A stretch of 64,000 bases of DNA from Siphlonurus alternatus (GCA_949825025.1 OX463788.1:29567715-29631714), one strand, 5' to 3'; positions 12,432-24,386 are shown, numbered from the stretch's first letter. A program made the numbers and translations. The notes: generated from the letters alone by a model not told the origin.

Positions 12432-12899
12432 TACCACTTAGGTCCTACCACTTAGTCTAGTGGTCCTACCACTACCCACGAGAAAATAAGCGTGAAAATT
12501 GGAGTCAAATTCACTCGCGCATATTGACTCCAATTGACCCAAATTTGGCCCCTAGTTTATGTCAATATGCGCGAGTGAATTCACGTGTATTGAACCATTT
12601 TGGTGCAGATTGGCTCGTATATATTGACGTATTTTCGCGTATTTTGACAAATATTGGCGTAAATGCCAGCCCAAATCCTTCGTTCGGCCTCACGTACTTT
12701 CAGGTATATTCACATATATTGACTCACCTTTTTTCACCCATATTAACCCAAAATTGGCCCCTTTTATGCGTGAATCTGAATGAGTGGATTGTTCACGAAT
12801 ATTCACCCACTTTCACCTCTGTTGACCTGCATTGCCCCCCGTACTTGTTTCACTCATTCTCACGCTTTTTGACGCACTTTCACCCATTTGTCAACCAAT

Positions 12900-13915
12900 T
12901 TTTTCCATACAGGCCCCTCATGCATATTGACGCATTTTGACATATTTTGACATATTTTCACCCATTTGTCAACCAATATTTTCCATACAGTCCTCTCATG
13001 CATATTGACGCATTTTGACATATTTTAATTGACGCACTTTCACCCATTAGTCAATTAATTTTTTCCACAAAGTCCCCTCATGCATATTGACGCATTTTGA
13101 CATATTTTGACGCACTTTCACCCATTAGTCAACCAATTTTTTCCACAAAGTCCCCTCATGCATATTGACGCATTTTGACATATTTTGACGCACTTTCACC
13201 CATTTGTCAACCAATTTTTTCTATAAAATCTCCTCATGCATATTGACGCATTTTGACATATTTTCACGAAGTTTCACGCTTTTACCAACCAAATTTTTAC
13301 ACCAAGTCCGTTCATGCATATTGACACTTTTTGACATATTTTGACGCACTTTCACCCATTAGTCAATTAATTTTTTCCACAAAGTCCCCTCATGCATATT
13401 GACGCATTTTGACATATTTTGACGCACTTTCACCCATTAGTCAACCAATTTTTTCCACAAAGTCCCCTCATGCATATTGACGCATTTTGACATATTTTGA
13501 CGCACTTTCACCCATTTGTCAACCAATTTTTTCTATAAAATCTCCTCATGCATATTGACGCATTTTGACATATTTTCACGAAGTTTCACGCTTTTACCAA
13601 TCAAATTTTTACACCAAGTCCGTTCATGCATATTGACACTTTTTGACATATTTTGACGAACTTTGACCCTTTTAGTAACCAACTTTTTCCATAGAGTCCG
13701 TTCATGCATATTGACACTTTTTGACATATTTTGACGAACTTTGGCCTTTTTACTAACCAACTTTTTCCATAAAGTCCGTTCATGCATATTGACACTTTTT
13801 GACATATTTTCACGAATTTTCACGCTTTTATGGAACAAATTTTTACAACAAGTCCGTTCATGCATATTGACACTTTTTGACATATTTTCAAGAACTTTCA
13901 CATAAAAGTATCGAT
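12900..13915 (+). repeat. Tandem ~79-bp satellite array, forward orientation
   Basis: Units contain CATGCATATTGACGCATTTT, GACATATTTTGACGCACTTT, a CACCCATTAGTCAACCAA-like block and TTTTTTCCACAAAGTCC. Repeats start near 13,079, 13,158 and 13,237. A block of several units (13,022-13,320) is itself duplicated at 13,330-13,640. Confidence 0.85.
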
Positions 13916-13984
13916 CAAATATATTTTGTTATTAAGTTCACTCATGCATATTATACATCACGCATTTTTACACATTTTCACACA

Positions 13985-14810
13985 CAACAGCATACATTTC
14001 TCGTCATAGGCTAGCTCACCGAACCGTTGAAGTTAATGCAGTTCCATATAGCCTCGTCAGTCCATCGATACCTGAAATGTGCAAAGAATCCACAAAGAAA
14101 CACGCTCGCAAATTTTTTACAGAATGAAAATTGTTCTCACTTGCCACACCACAATTAAAAATGAAGAGCAAAATAAAAATAACAATTATAAGTATTATTA
14201 CAAACAGAAATATATAGCTAGGCATACAGTAAAATGAGGCCTCTGATAAAACTTTTACTATATAGGGTTGAATATTATAGCAATAAATTTTCACTGATTC
14301 CCTCTAGGCTTGAATAATTTAACTGAAAAATAATTTAATTATCATAATATAGGGCCAAACTTTAACTGTTTCAATTTAACCATCATAATGAGCGAATTCA
14401 TATATACCTCATAATAGTAATTTTTTAAATAATTTAAGGAACTAATTTTACTTATCTGATATACGACTTCTCGTGTTTTAATCTTCTTTTTCTCATCTTG
14501 AATACACGACTAAACATCCGATTCTGACATTTTGTAAACACGTGCCGTACGGCCGGAGGGAACTCAACATCGCATTTTCTCTTTTTTCATCATTAAAAAT
14601 GCGGAAAACTTGCAAATTTTAACATTGGACAAACGAATGATTACCTAACTTCACTTTAATTAACAATTTAATGTTCAGGAACAAGTAAAACTTCACTTAA
14701 ACACCTCATAAACACCACAATCATGAAGCTTCCACGCACCTCTAGCTATGTCGCCATCTTGTATAACTACCAACCGCCAAGTCGAATGACCGGAAGTTCC
14801 CCCACTCTCA
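13985..14810. other. Unique core of the satellite element
   Basis: Non-repetitive sequence between the satellite blocks. On the minus strand, CAAGATGGCGACATAGC (14,746-14,762) looks like the 5' end of a host gene, but stops follow at once. A 92-codon minus frame (14,016-14,294) has a hydrophobic stretch but no recognisable family. Captured host DNA is a plausible reading. Confidence 0.35.
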
Positions 14811-14819
14811 ATTCTTGAA

Positions 14820-15250
14820 CAATTTTTTTACAAAGTCTATTCACGCACATTGGCACTTTTTGACATATTTTCGCGAACTTCCACGTATTTACTAACCAAA
14901 TTTGTCTACAAAGTCCACTGACGTATTTTGACCCATTTTGACATATTTTCACGAACTTCCACGTATTTACTAACCAAATTTTTCTACAATGTCCATTGAC
15001 GTATTTTGACCCATTTTGACATATTTTCGCGAACTTCCACGTATTTACTAACCAATTATTTCTACAAAGTTCACTGACGTATATTAACCCATTTTGACAT
15101 ATTTTCACGAACTTCCACGTATTTACTAACCAAATTTTTCTACAAAGTCCACTGACGTATTTTGACCCATTTTGACATATTTTCACGAACTTCCACGTAT
15201 TTACTAACCAATTATTTCTACAAAGTTCACTGACGTATATTGACCTATTT
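14820..15250 (+). repeat. Second forward satellite block
   Basis: About five units of roughly 76 bp with GACATATTTTCACGAACTTC, CACGTATTTACTAACCAA and TTTCTACAAAGTCCACTGACG. It is a diverged subfamily of the satellite in the same element. Confidence 0.8.
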
Positions 15251-15259
15251 TGACAATTA

Positions 15260-16140
15260 ATCTATACAGGTGAATGGACTTTGTAAAAAAAGGTGTTATC
15301 TTCCATAAACGGACTTTGTGGGAAGATTTGATCGATAAACGTGTGAAAATGCTTGAAAAAGTGTAAAAATAGGTGAACTTGCATGAACGGACTTTGTGGA
15401 AAAAGTTGGTTAGTAAAAGGGTCAAAATATGTCAAAAAGTGTCAATATGCATGAACGGACTTTGTATAAAAATTTGGTCGATAAAAGGGTGAAAGTTCGT
15501 GAAAATATGTCAAAAAGTGTTAACATGCATGAACGGACTTTATGGAAAAAGTTGGTTAGTAAAAGGGCCAAAGTTCGTCAAAATATGTCAAAAAGTGTCA
15601 ATATGCATGAACGGACTTTATGAAAAAAGTTGGTTAATAAATGGGTCAAAGTTCGTCAAAATATGTCAAAAAGTGTCAATATGCATGAACGGACTTAATG
15701 GAAAAAGTTGGTTAGTAAAAGGGTCAAAGTTCGTCAAAATATGTCAAAAAGTGTCAATATGCATGAACGGACTTTATGGAAAAAGTTGGTTAGTAAAAGG
15801 GTCAAAGTTCGTCAAAATATGTCAAAAAGTGTCAATATGCATGAACGGACTTTCTGGAAAAAGTTGGTTAGTAAAAGGGTCAAAGTTCGTCAAAATATGT
15901 CAAAAAGTGTCAATATGCATGAACGGACTTGGTGTAAAAATTTAGTCGGTAAAAGGGTGAAAGTTCGTGAAAATATGTCAAAAAGTGTCAAACGGACATT
16001 AAGGAAAAATTTGGTTAGTAAAAGGGTCAAAGTTCGTCAAAATATGTTAAAAAGTGTCAATATGCATGAACAGACTTGGTGTAAAAATTTGGTCGGTAAA
16101 AGGGTGAAAGTTCGTGAAAATATGCCAAAAAGAGTGAATT
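15260..16140 (-). repeat. Satellite array, inverted orientation
   Basis: Complement of the left array: ATGCATGAACGGACTTT, GGAAAAAGTTGGTTAGTAAA, AGGGTCAAAGTTCGTCAAAA and TATGTCAAAAAGTGTCA repeat every ~78 bp, with up to nine units very alike. It forms the right arm of the foldback structure. Confidence 0.85.
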
Positions 16141-17159
16141 TAAATTGTATCATTGTAGCTGAAAGTACGTCAAAATGAATCAATTTACTTCATATTAATT
16201 GTAGAGCAATGAATGCGTGAAAATGCTTGAAACTTTATCAAAATGGGTGAGTGAAAATAAGTCAACAGGCATCAATGTAGGTGAAGTTCACACCAAATTA
16301 GAAATACTTGGATATACGTGAAACTGCGTGAATCTGCACGAGTCAATTGTGTGAAAATATGTTAGTATATGTCAATATGGGTGAGTGAAACTGCTTGAAA
16401 TTCACCTATTTTGAGAAATAGCTGAAAATTTGTCAATATGCTTGAATGAAGCGTCAATCTACATGAGCCATACTTCAATATATTTCAATGTATGGGAATA
16501 TGGGTGAGATTTTCACCCATATTGACGAATTATTCACGTTTTTTTTCTCGTGGGTAAGGCTACCACTTGATGTGACCACTACCACTAGATCTGACCACTA
16601 CTACTTAGGTCCTACCACTTAATCTGACCACTACCACTAGATCTGACCACTACCACTTAGGTCCTACCACTTAGTCTAGTGGTCCTACCACCAAAAGGCT
16701 ACCACTTGGTGTGACCACTACCACTAGATCTGACCACTACCACTTAGGTCCTACCACTTAGTCTAGTGGTCCTACCACTAAGGCTATATACCACATGGTC
16801 TGACCACTACCACTATATAGGCTCTACCACTAGATTTAGTGGTCCTACCACTAAATTTAGTGGTCGTACCACTAAATCTAGTGGTCTGACCACTCATTTT
16901 AGGTGGTCAAATCATGACCACTACTCTAATTTTTGGACAAGGCCGGGCCGGGTGGTATATAGTTAGGAAATGTCAGTAGCACCTTACCCTGTTAATTACA
17001 GGTCGAATTAAATACGCAACAATTCTTTATTTAATTAATGTTATATTTTAAACCAAAAACTTGAATTTTAAAAAATAAAATATTATTTCAATTTAAAAAT
17101 GATATGTTGGTGGAACTAAAGACTGGCATAGTTAGGAAATGTCAGTAGCACCTCACCCC

Positions 17160-17714
17160 TATAGTAAGATTATAGCTTTATTAAATTACAATGGTTTTCA
17201 TTGTTTTAATATTTTAATCGTATATATATATAGTCATGCATGCCTCAATATTCTAGCTGTTATTTTATCAAAATTATAATTAAGAATGCAAATTTTTGTT
17301 GTCGTTTAATTTAATATCTTTTAATATATGTTTGAAATGTCAGTAGAAATTAAGTCGCTCTATCAATTTCAGCGCAATATAAATTCGCAAGAATGCATTT
17401 TCCAATTTAATCATATATTGTTTCACAAATCATTCCTTATATTCACTTTCCTCTCGTTGTACCTCTTTTTATCTAACGTTTGTGGCGGCTTTTCAGCGCG
17501 CATGCGCATTGCGTTTATTATCGGCTTAAAGCAAACTTCACGCGTGTCTGTCGCGTCAGCTGAGTGACCGCGTAAGAAAAACATTGCACCTTCCAAATTA
17601 ATTAGCTCCGGTAAGTCAAAATTTGCCATGTTGTGATTTACTTTTTCAGAATGGGCTCTTTTAGAGCTATTTGGAAAGTTAACTTTTTTAATCATTATCG
17701 TAACTTATTTTTAT
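17160..17714 (-). repeat. Right terminal inverted repeat of the long foldback element
   Basis: Complement of 1,888-~2,440 with only scattered differences, ending in TAACTTATTTTTAT at 17,701-17,714. The remaining ~250 bp to the EIF4E3 start codon are the presumptive promoter and 5' UTR region. Confidence 0.85.
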
Positions 17715-17786
17715 TATAACCGTACCCAAACGTGCTCTGAAAACTCTGAACCTGCTGCTCAGTTAATATTAATTTAGTAACTCTAT

Positions 17787-17837
17787 GGTTGGACCCAAAG
17801 TAACTCTACAGTATGTAGAGTTATTTTGGGTTGGACC
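17787..17837. repeat. Short palindrome upstream of EIF4E3
   Basis: A ~50-bp hairpin (GACCCAAAGTAACTCTACA against TGTAGAGTTATTTTGGGT). It lies in a ~75-bp stretch bordered by TA on each side that is absent from the related sequence at 32,410-32,435, so it behaves like a very small TA-inserting element. Confidence 0.55.
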
Positions 17838-17965
17838 TAGGACGGCTATTGAAAAGTGGGCGCGGTCAGGTCTTGGCCTTCCACCAGAGGGCTATGGTTA
17901 ACTCAAGGACCTTGGGTTAACTCTATTGGTTCAACTGGAAGAGCTGAATCAGCTGTGTCAGTTAA

Positions 17966-18150
17966 ATGGCGTCTTTGCACAGAGAATTGGAAGAGACTGA
18001 AGATATTATTACTTCTGAAGCTGTTGGTGTTGCAGAACAGTTAAATCTTTCTAGCTCACCAGTTTTTTCTTCAATCGATTTAGACAATTTGCGAAACAAA
18101 GAAAACACTGGTGTGCCTCTTAATTCAACTTGGACGTTTTATCTTGACAG
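17966..18150 (+). CDS. EIF4E3: EIF4E3 exon 1 (residues 1-62, partial codon)
   Basis: Encodes the divergent acidic N-terminus and the first beta strand (NSTWTFYLD). It ends after AG of an Arg codon, with the donor GTTGGT. The start context is TTAAATGGC, with G at +4. Confidence 0.9.
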
Positions 18151-21100
18151 GTTGGTTTGTTATTGCTGTTTTTTAAAAATGAACTGGATCACTGAATGAC
18201 GACGATATATTGTATGTATGTATATATGTATGTATGATACTGTATTTAGAGTTTGGATTTAGATCTTCATTCATTTTATGTAGGTAGCAAATGAACTTTC
18301 AGACCTGCCTCGCCTCTCTCAGTATCCAACAAGTTTTTCAAAACTGTGTGTTAATAAACAAATTCGAAAAAAATACATATATATGACACTTCACATAGAC
18401 TACAATACAATACAATACAATACAATACAATATAATATGTAATATGTATTACAATACACCCCAAGAGTTTGGAAAACTCGACTGTCACCGTCCTTTACTG
18501 TAAAATGAACTTATAATACAGTATATGCATATATTATGCATACATAGTATATACTGTATGCATACTGTGTAATTGCAATGTGCACGTGTATGCATATGGT
18601 TATTGGCATGTTTATTTATTTTATTTATTCACATTAAATATCAGTTGATACATTGTGACTATATACATATACTAAACAAACAATTTGGATTTAGCTGTAA
18701 AATGAAACAATTAAAATTATAGTAATACAGAGAGTCAAGCTACCTAGGGCAAACGCTGTCTGAGGAAGTGAAGGTTACTTCCGGAGTCTTTCGGGCAGTG
18801 TGCTAGGACCGCTACTTTTCATTATCTTTATTGATGGTATTGTACAAAACCTGGAGTCGGAGATAAGGCTTTTTGCTGACGACAGCGTAATCTACAGGAC
18901 AATAAGTAGTAAAGAGGATGAGCAAATTTTACAAAAAGATCTGGAGGCAGTGGATAGATGGGTAGGAGCATGGAGGAAAAATTTGATCCATGGGTAGGAG
19001 CCAACAAAATGATGTTGGGAAATGTAGCTTGGTTAAGTTCAACAGAAAGAGGGAGCAAAGTCAGGTTAAATATTTTATGGAGGGGGAAGAAATCAAATCA
19101 GAGGAAAAATACAAATATCTGGGAGTAATGCTTCAGTGCAAACTTCACTGGGATGAACATATCAGGTATGTAACGGCAAAGAGCAGAGGGAATCTTGAGG
19201 GAATGAGGAACCTTAAAGGCCCTATGACCATTTCACAGTATTAAGTCCACAGTTAGCATTGCCTCAGTATGATACGGCTGCATTAAAAAATTTGTTCCAG
19301 CAAAAATTGTTCCAGCACCAATAATATCAGAGATAATAGCCGATGAAAAGACACCTGTGATGTCATTTGTACCCATTCTGCGGCGACGGTATAGGGAAAT
19401 CCCTGCAAAAGAGAGGTTCACTCTAGCTGCAACCACGGACATAATTTTAATTCTGGAATGTTGAAATTTTACCAGGGCAGTCTTGATAGTATTTTTCAAC
19501 TATCCTGAAAGAATTTTGTTGTTGACATTTACACAGACTGAATTCTTGCAATAGCAAGATAAGCCAAAAATTTAACATTGTTTTCCTATGCAATATTTTT
19601 CTCTTTTTGCTACTGCAATTAGTCAGTCTGTGTGAATGTCGACAGCAAAATTCTTTCAGGATAACATTGTTTTCCTATGCAATATTTTTCTCTTTTTACT
19701 ACTGCAATAAGTCAGTCTGTGTGAATGTCGACAGCAAAATTCTTTCAGGATACTTGACAAATACTATCAAGACTGCCCTGGTAAAATTTTAACAATCCAA
19801 AACTAAAATTATGTCCGTGGTTGCAGCTAGAGTGAACCCATCTTTTGCAGGGATTTCCCTATACCGTCGCCACAGAATGGGTACAAATGACGTCACAGGT
19901 GCCTTTTCATCGGCTATTATCTCTGATATTATTGGTGCTGGAACAATTTTTTTTATGCAGCCGTATCGTACTAAGGCAATACTAACTGTGGACTTAATAC
20001 TATGAAATGGTCATAGGGCCTTTAATACTGTAAAATGGTCATAGGGCCTTTAAGGGGGCAGGTAGGATAGTAAGAGAAAAAGCATACAAGTCTCTGATTA
20101 GACCGATAATGGAATATGGATGTAATGTGTGGGACCCATATAGAGCAAAAGGGAAGAAAGACATGGAAAAGATCCAAAGACGAGCAGCAAGAAGGGTTCT
20201 AGAAAAGGGGAACTGGAGCATTATCTGTAATTAAAGCAAAATTTATTTTTGAACGAAATGACTGATGGCGGCGCTGTCTGCAGAGTGATGACGTCACAAA
20301 ATGGCGGACGTAATGCGGCTCGAAAGAAATATGGAGTATGAAAAGCAGGTTAATAATTTGATAATGTGCGATTAGAAGCTTACATACCAACGTAAAATTT
20401 GACGCACCTGCTGTACCTTAGGGTTGTCAAATTAAATTCAGGGGCTTTACAATATTATTGGAAACCAATCACACCCCTTTCAGCCTTTTCAGGGGTGTTT
20501 TTTTATGTTATTTCCACCATAGGAAATACGAAACAATTTTTCAATGAATATGACCGAGATGTAACAATTTGAAAACTTGTAATAATTTTATGGAGAAAAT
20601 TTTATACAATAGGTAATTAATTGACACCTCTGAAATAACTAATTAATACAGATTCATTACCACACCCCCGTGGCACCACCTCTACCACCCACCCCTGGAG
20701 GGCTACCCGGCCGCGTACCCCGTTATTCAGACCTAGTATTTTCAACTATTTTTAATAAATGAGCTAAAATTATAAAACTTAATTTTCAAGAGGTAATCAA
20801 CCCTTCTGAACTAGGAAATAATTTTTGAATTTCTCCCCGACGCACCCTTGAGGGTTGGATAACTACCCCTACCATTTTCCTTAAAAATTGTGCAAAAATT
20901 ATGAAATTAATTTTCAAATGGTAATCGACCCTCCTAAACTAGGAAATAATTTTAGACTTTTTCCCTGACGCACCCCTGAGGGTGGAGAACTACCCCTAAA
21001 ATCCATTTTCCTTAAAAATTGTGCTAAAATTATGAAATTAATTTTCAAGGGGTAATCGACCCTCCTGAACTAGAAAATAATAATTTATTTTCTCCCTGAC

Positions 21101-24100
21101 GCACCCCTGAGGGTGGAGAACTACCCCTAAAATCCATTTTCCTTAAAAGTTGTGCTAAAAATGCTAAAATTATGAAATATATTTTCAAGGGGTAATCGAC
21201 CCTCCTGAACTATAAAATAATATTATAGTGTCTCCCTGACGCACTCCTGAGGGTGGAGAACTACCCCTAAAATCCATTTTCCTTAAAAATTATGCTAAAA
21301 TTATGAAATTAATTTTCAAGGGGTAATCGACCCTCCTAAACTAGGAAATAATAATTTATTTTCTCCCTGACGCACCCCTGAGGGTGGAGAACTACCCCTA
21401 AAATCCATTTTCCTTAAAAATTGTGCTAAAAATGCTAAAATTACGAAATATATTTTCAAGGGGTAATCGACCCTCCTGAACTATAAAATAATATTATAGT
21501 GTCTCCCTGACGCACTCCTGAGGGTGGAGAACTACCCCTAAAATCCATTTTCCTTAAAAATTATGCTAAAATTATGAAATTAATTTTCAAGGGGTAATCG
21601 ACCCTCCTAAACTAGGAAATAGTATTATATTTTCTCCTTGACGCACCCCTGAGGGTGGAGAACTACCCCTAAAATCCATTTTTCTTAAAAATTGTGCTAA
21701 AATTATGAAATTAATTTTCAAGGGGTAATCGACCCTCCTGAACTAGAAAATAATAATATATTTTCTCCCTGGCGCACCCCTGAGGGTGGAGAACTACCCC
21801 TAAAATCCATTTTCCTTAAAAATTGTGCTAAAATTATGAAATATATTTTCAAGGGGTAATCGACCCTCCTGAACTAGAAAATAATATTATAAATTCTCCC
21901 TGACGCACCCCTGAGGGTGAAGAACTACCCCTAAAATCCATTTTTCTTAAAAATTGTGCTACAATTTTGAAATTAATTTTTCAAGGGTTATTAAAACCCT
22001 CCGAATCTCAGAAATAATTTTAGACTTTTTCCCCGACGCAACCCTGAGGGTAAACGGTCACCCACCACCTCCTTCTTTCTTCATAATCGAGTTGGAATTG
22101 CGAATTAAATTATTTTCGGGATTTATCGTAATTTTTCATAGAAAAAAAATATCCCAGACTCACCCCCCTTTACTTGCAGTATGAAGATGGATGTCCACCG
22201 TTATAATAATTACATGGCGTTAAGGCTCATGTTGTGGTCTGCACAATGAGGCTGTGTGTGACTTTAATTAACAACTGAGGTGTGACCATCAATTCCACAT
22301 AACGTCTATCACTTTCGGCTCGTCAATGGTCTCAAATCTCTTTCTGAAGCAAAAGGTTTACAAGAAGAGATTTGAGACCAATTGACGAACAGAAAGTGGA
22401 GATCAGATGTTGCATGGAATTGGTCCCACCTCAGACGATGTTAGAGGCCATGCACCTACCCACATAGCCTCGTTGAGCAGACCAACATGTGCCATCACGC
22501 CAATTAACGGTGCTGGACACATTGAGTGAAACCATCGTCATGCTGCAAGTGAAGGGGTGAGTCTGGAATATTTTTTCTCTGAAAATTTTTGATAAATCAC
22601 GGAAAAATAATTAATTTACAATTTCAACTTGCTTAATAAGAAAGAAGGATATGGTGGGTAGCCGTTGACCTTCAGGGTTGCGTCGTGGAGAAATTCTAAA
22701 ATTATTTTCGAGTTCAATAGGGTCGATTACCCCTTGAAAATTAATTTCATAATTTTAGCACAATTTTTAAGGAAAGTGGATTTTAGGGGTAGGTCTCCAC
22801 CCTCAGGGGTGCATCGGAGAGAAAATCTAAAATTATTTTTTAGTTCAGGAGGGTCTATTACCCCTTGAAAATTAATTTCATAATTTCAGCACAATTTTTA
22901 AGAAAAATTGATTTTCGGATTAGGTCTCCACCCTCAGGGGTGCGTCGGGGAGAAAATCTAAAATTATTTCCGAGTTTAGGAGGGTCGATTACACCTTGAA
23001 AATTAATTTCATAATTTTAGCACAATTTTTAAGGAAAGTGGATTTTAGGGGTAGGTCTCCACCCTCAGGGGTGCATTGGGGAGAAAATCTAAAATTATTT
23101 TGCAGTTCAGGAGGGTCTATTATCCCTTGAAAATTAGTTTCATAAATTTAGCACAATTTTTTAGAAAAATGGATTTTCGGGGTAGGTCTCCACCCTCAGG
23201 GGTGCGTCTGAGAGAAAATCTAAAATTATTTTCTAGTTTAGGAGGGTCGATTACCCCTTGAAAATTAATTTCATAATTTTAGCACAATTTTTAAGGAATA
23301 TTGATTTTCGGGGTAGTTCTCGAATCCACCCTCAGGGGTGCGTCGGGGAGAAAATTTAAAATTATTTCCGAGTTCAGGAGGGTCAATTACCTCTTGGAAA
23401 TTAATTTCATAATTTTAGCACAATCAGTGAGAAAAATTAACAATAATTATCGTATGGACATTTGCATATAGCCATATACCACGCGCCGCGCGCAATATAA
23501 TTAAGAGACTCTATTTAATTAAAGCAAATGACACGGTGTATGGTCACATTTATCTTTTATTTTATTTATTAAGACTAATATTTAACTTTATAATGATAAT
23601 TAAAAATTTGCAAGTGGATAATATTATATAATCACGATTCACGAAACGTAAATTAGCTCAGGAATAGTATGTTGTTCCTATACTGTTATGAACAGCTAGC
23701 CGCATTCTAGTAGTTCACACTTTCGGCCGCTAGAGGGCTAAATTTTGTTGTGTTCGCGAATAGTGAAAGAGAGTGTGATCAAAATGATAGAGCAACTGGA
23801 ATGGGAGGACCTGGAGGAGAGGAGGTAGCAAAGTAGACTGGTAACAATGTACCGTATAAAATGACTAGGAACCAAAAAGGCTGGGAGGAGCTTTGCAATT
23901 GTACTGAGGAAGGGCGTTATAAGGGTAGGAGGGACCGTGATTGGAAGTTGGACTATGAGGGCAGCAAAAATGATATGGGCAAGTATTCCTTCTTGAGAAG
24001 AACGATGACGGAGTGGAATTTGCTGGACTCTGGGCTTGTGGAGGTTCAGAGTGTTGGTAAGTTCAGGGAGGGGCTGAGAGAGTCAGCCGCAAGCAAGCGA

Positions 24101-24317
24101 GCCACCGTGGTGGAATACCCACAATAGCCGCAAGCTGGGGTGTATGCATGTAATGTGTACACACTGCTTATCTCTATCTTTATCTAATAGTAATACAAAC
24201 ATATAGACATACATTCAATTTATTGCAAATAAACTCTAAAATAATGATATTCTAATTAATTTACAACTATACAAATTATTAATGGCATTTTTCTTGTTGC
24301 ATGAGCCTAATAGAATA

Positions 24318-24386
<69 letters not shown>

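Larger units (their letters stand above)
12475..16554. mobile_element. Satellite-bearing element, CCCACGAGAAAA ends, TA duplication
   Basis: Starts CCCACGAGAAAATAAGCGTG and ends with the inverse TTTTTTCTCGTGGG. TA flanks both sides (12,473-12,474 and 16,555-16,556). Excision rebuilds CCTACCACTAAGGCTACC, a sequence that occurs uninterrupted nearby (about 10,293). About 4.1 kb long, it consists mostly of ~78-80-bp tandem units rich in TTGAC and TGACG words, in opposite orientation on the two sides. A non-repetitive core lies at 13,985-14,810. Frames of 120-156 codons here are artefacts of the tandem repeats, not genes. Confidence 0.82.
8963..16945. mobile_element. Transposon with dense AGTGGTC/GACCACT subterminal repeats
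   Basis: Left end CCCTTGTCAAAA...AGTGGTCA (8,964 on) matches the complement of the right end, TGACCACT...TTTTTGGACAAGG (16,912-16,943). Both subterminal zones (8,985-10,490 and 16,555-16,920) are packed with CTAGTGGTC or GACCACTAC, in the order expected for inverted termini. The interior holds two further elements (10,488-12,431 and 12,475-16,554). The surrounding 170-bp unit is split exactly here, proving later insertion. Dense subterminal motifs resemble transposase-binding arrays of several DNA transposon groups. No transposase was found, so the superfamily is open. Confidence 0.75.
1888..17714. mobile_element. Long foldback element spanning the left quarter of the window
   Basis: The first ~560 bp (1,888-~2,440) are the inverted complement of ~17,160-17,714 with few differences, both ending at ATAAAAATAAGTTA. 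Inside lie tandem ~170-bp units in opposite orientation on the two sides of an axis near 5,430. Without later insertions (8,303-8,958 and ~8,963-16,945) the element is about 7.2 kb and nearly all palindrome. No transposase was found. The same 68-codon open frame appears in both termini only because they are copies. AACC occurs at both flanks (1,884-1,887 and 17,718-17,721), a possible but unproven target duplication. The element ends about 250 bp upstream of the EIF4E3 start codon. Confidence 0.8.
20216..23765. mobile_element. Second foldback element with inverted ~130-140-bp tandem arrays
   Basis: A left array (20,700-22,060) repeats GACGCACCCCTGAGGGTGG, ACTACCCCTAAAATCCATTT and TCAAGGGGTAATCGACCCTC; the right array (22,650-23,430) repeats the complement. 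The axis region (22,190-22,520) holds its own hairpin (TCTCAAATCTCTT against AAGAGATTTGAGA). It interrupts a LINE reading frame, so it arrived after the LINE. Outer borders are estimates from where the LINE frame stops and resumes. No coding sequence was found. Confidence 0.75.
18740..24215 (+). mobile_element. CR1/Jockey-like LINE, split by two insertions
   Basis: Reverse transcriptase pieces lie in order: 18,742-19,212 (GPLLFIIFIDG, FADD catalytic box, YKYLGVML), 20,054-~20,210 (KAYKSLIRPIMEYGC, RRAARRV) and ~23,770-24,127 (MIEQLEWEDLEERR, GRRDRDWKLDY, RRTMTEWNLLDSG). Between piece 1 and piece 2 a TTAA element interrupts the frame, and its removal restores NLKGAGRIVREKAY. Between piece 2 and piece 3 sits a foldback array. 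The copy lacks its 5' half and has a frameshift before GPLLF, so it is dead. It inserted into intron 1 of EIF4E3 in sense orientation. Confidence 0.85.

Noticed and set aside
13533..16178. Several open frames up to 156 codons with repeated KSVNMHERT or KICQKVSICMNGL motifs
   Set aside because: They follow the ~79-bp satellite unit in two frames; no start, splice or family support.
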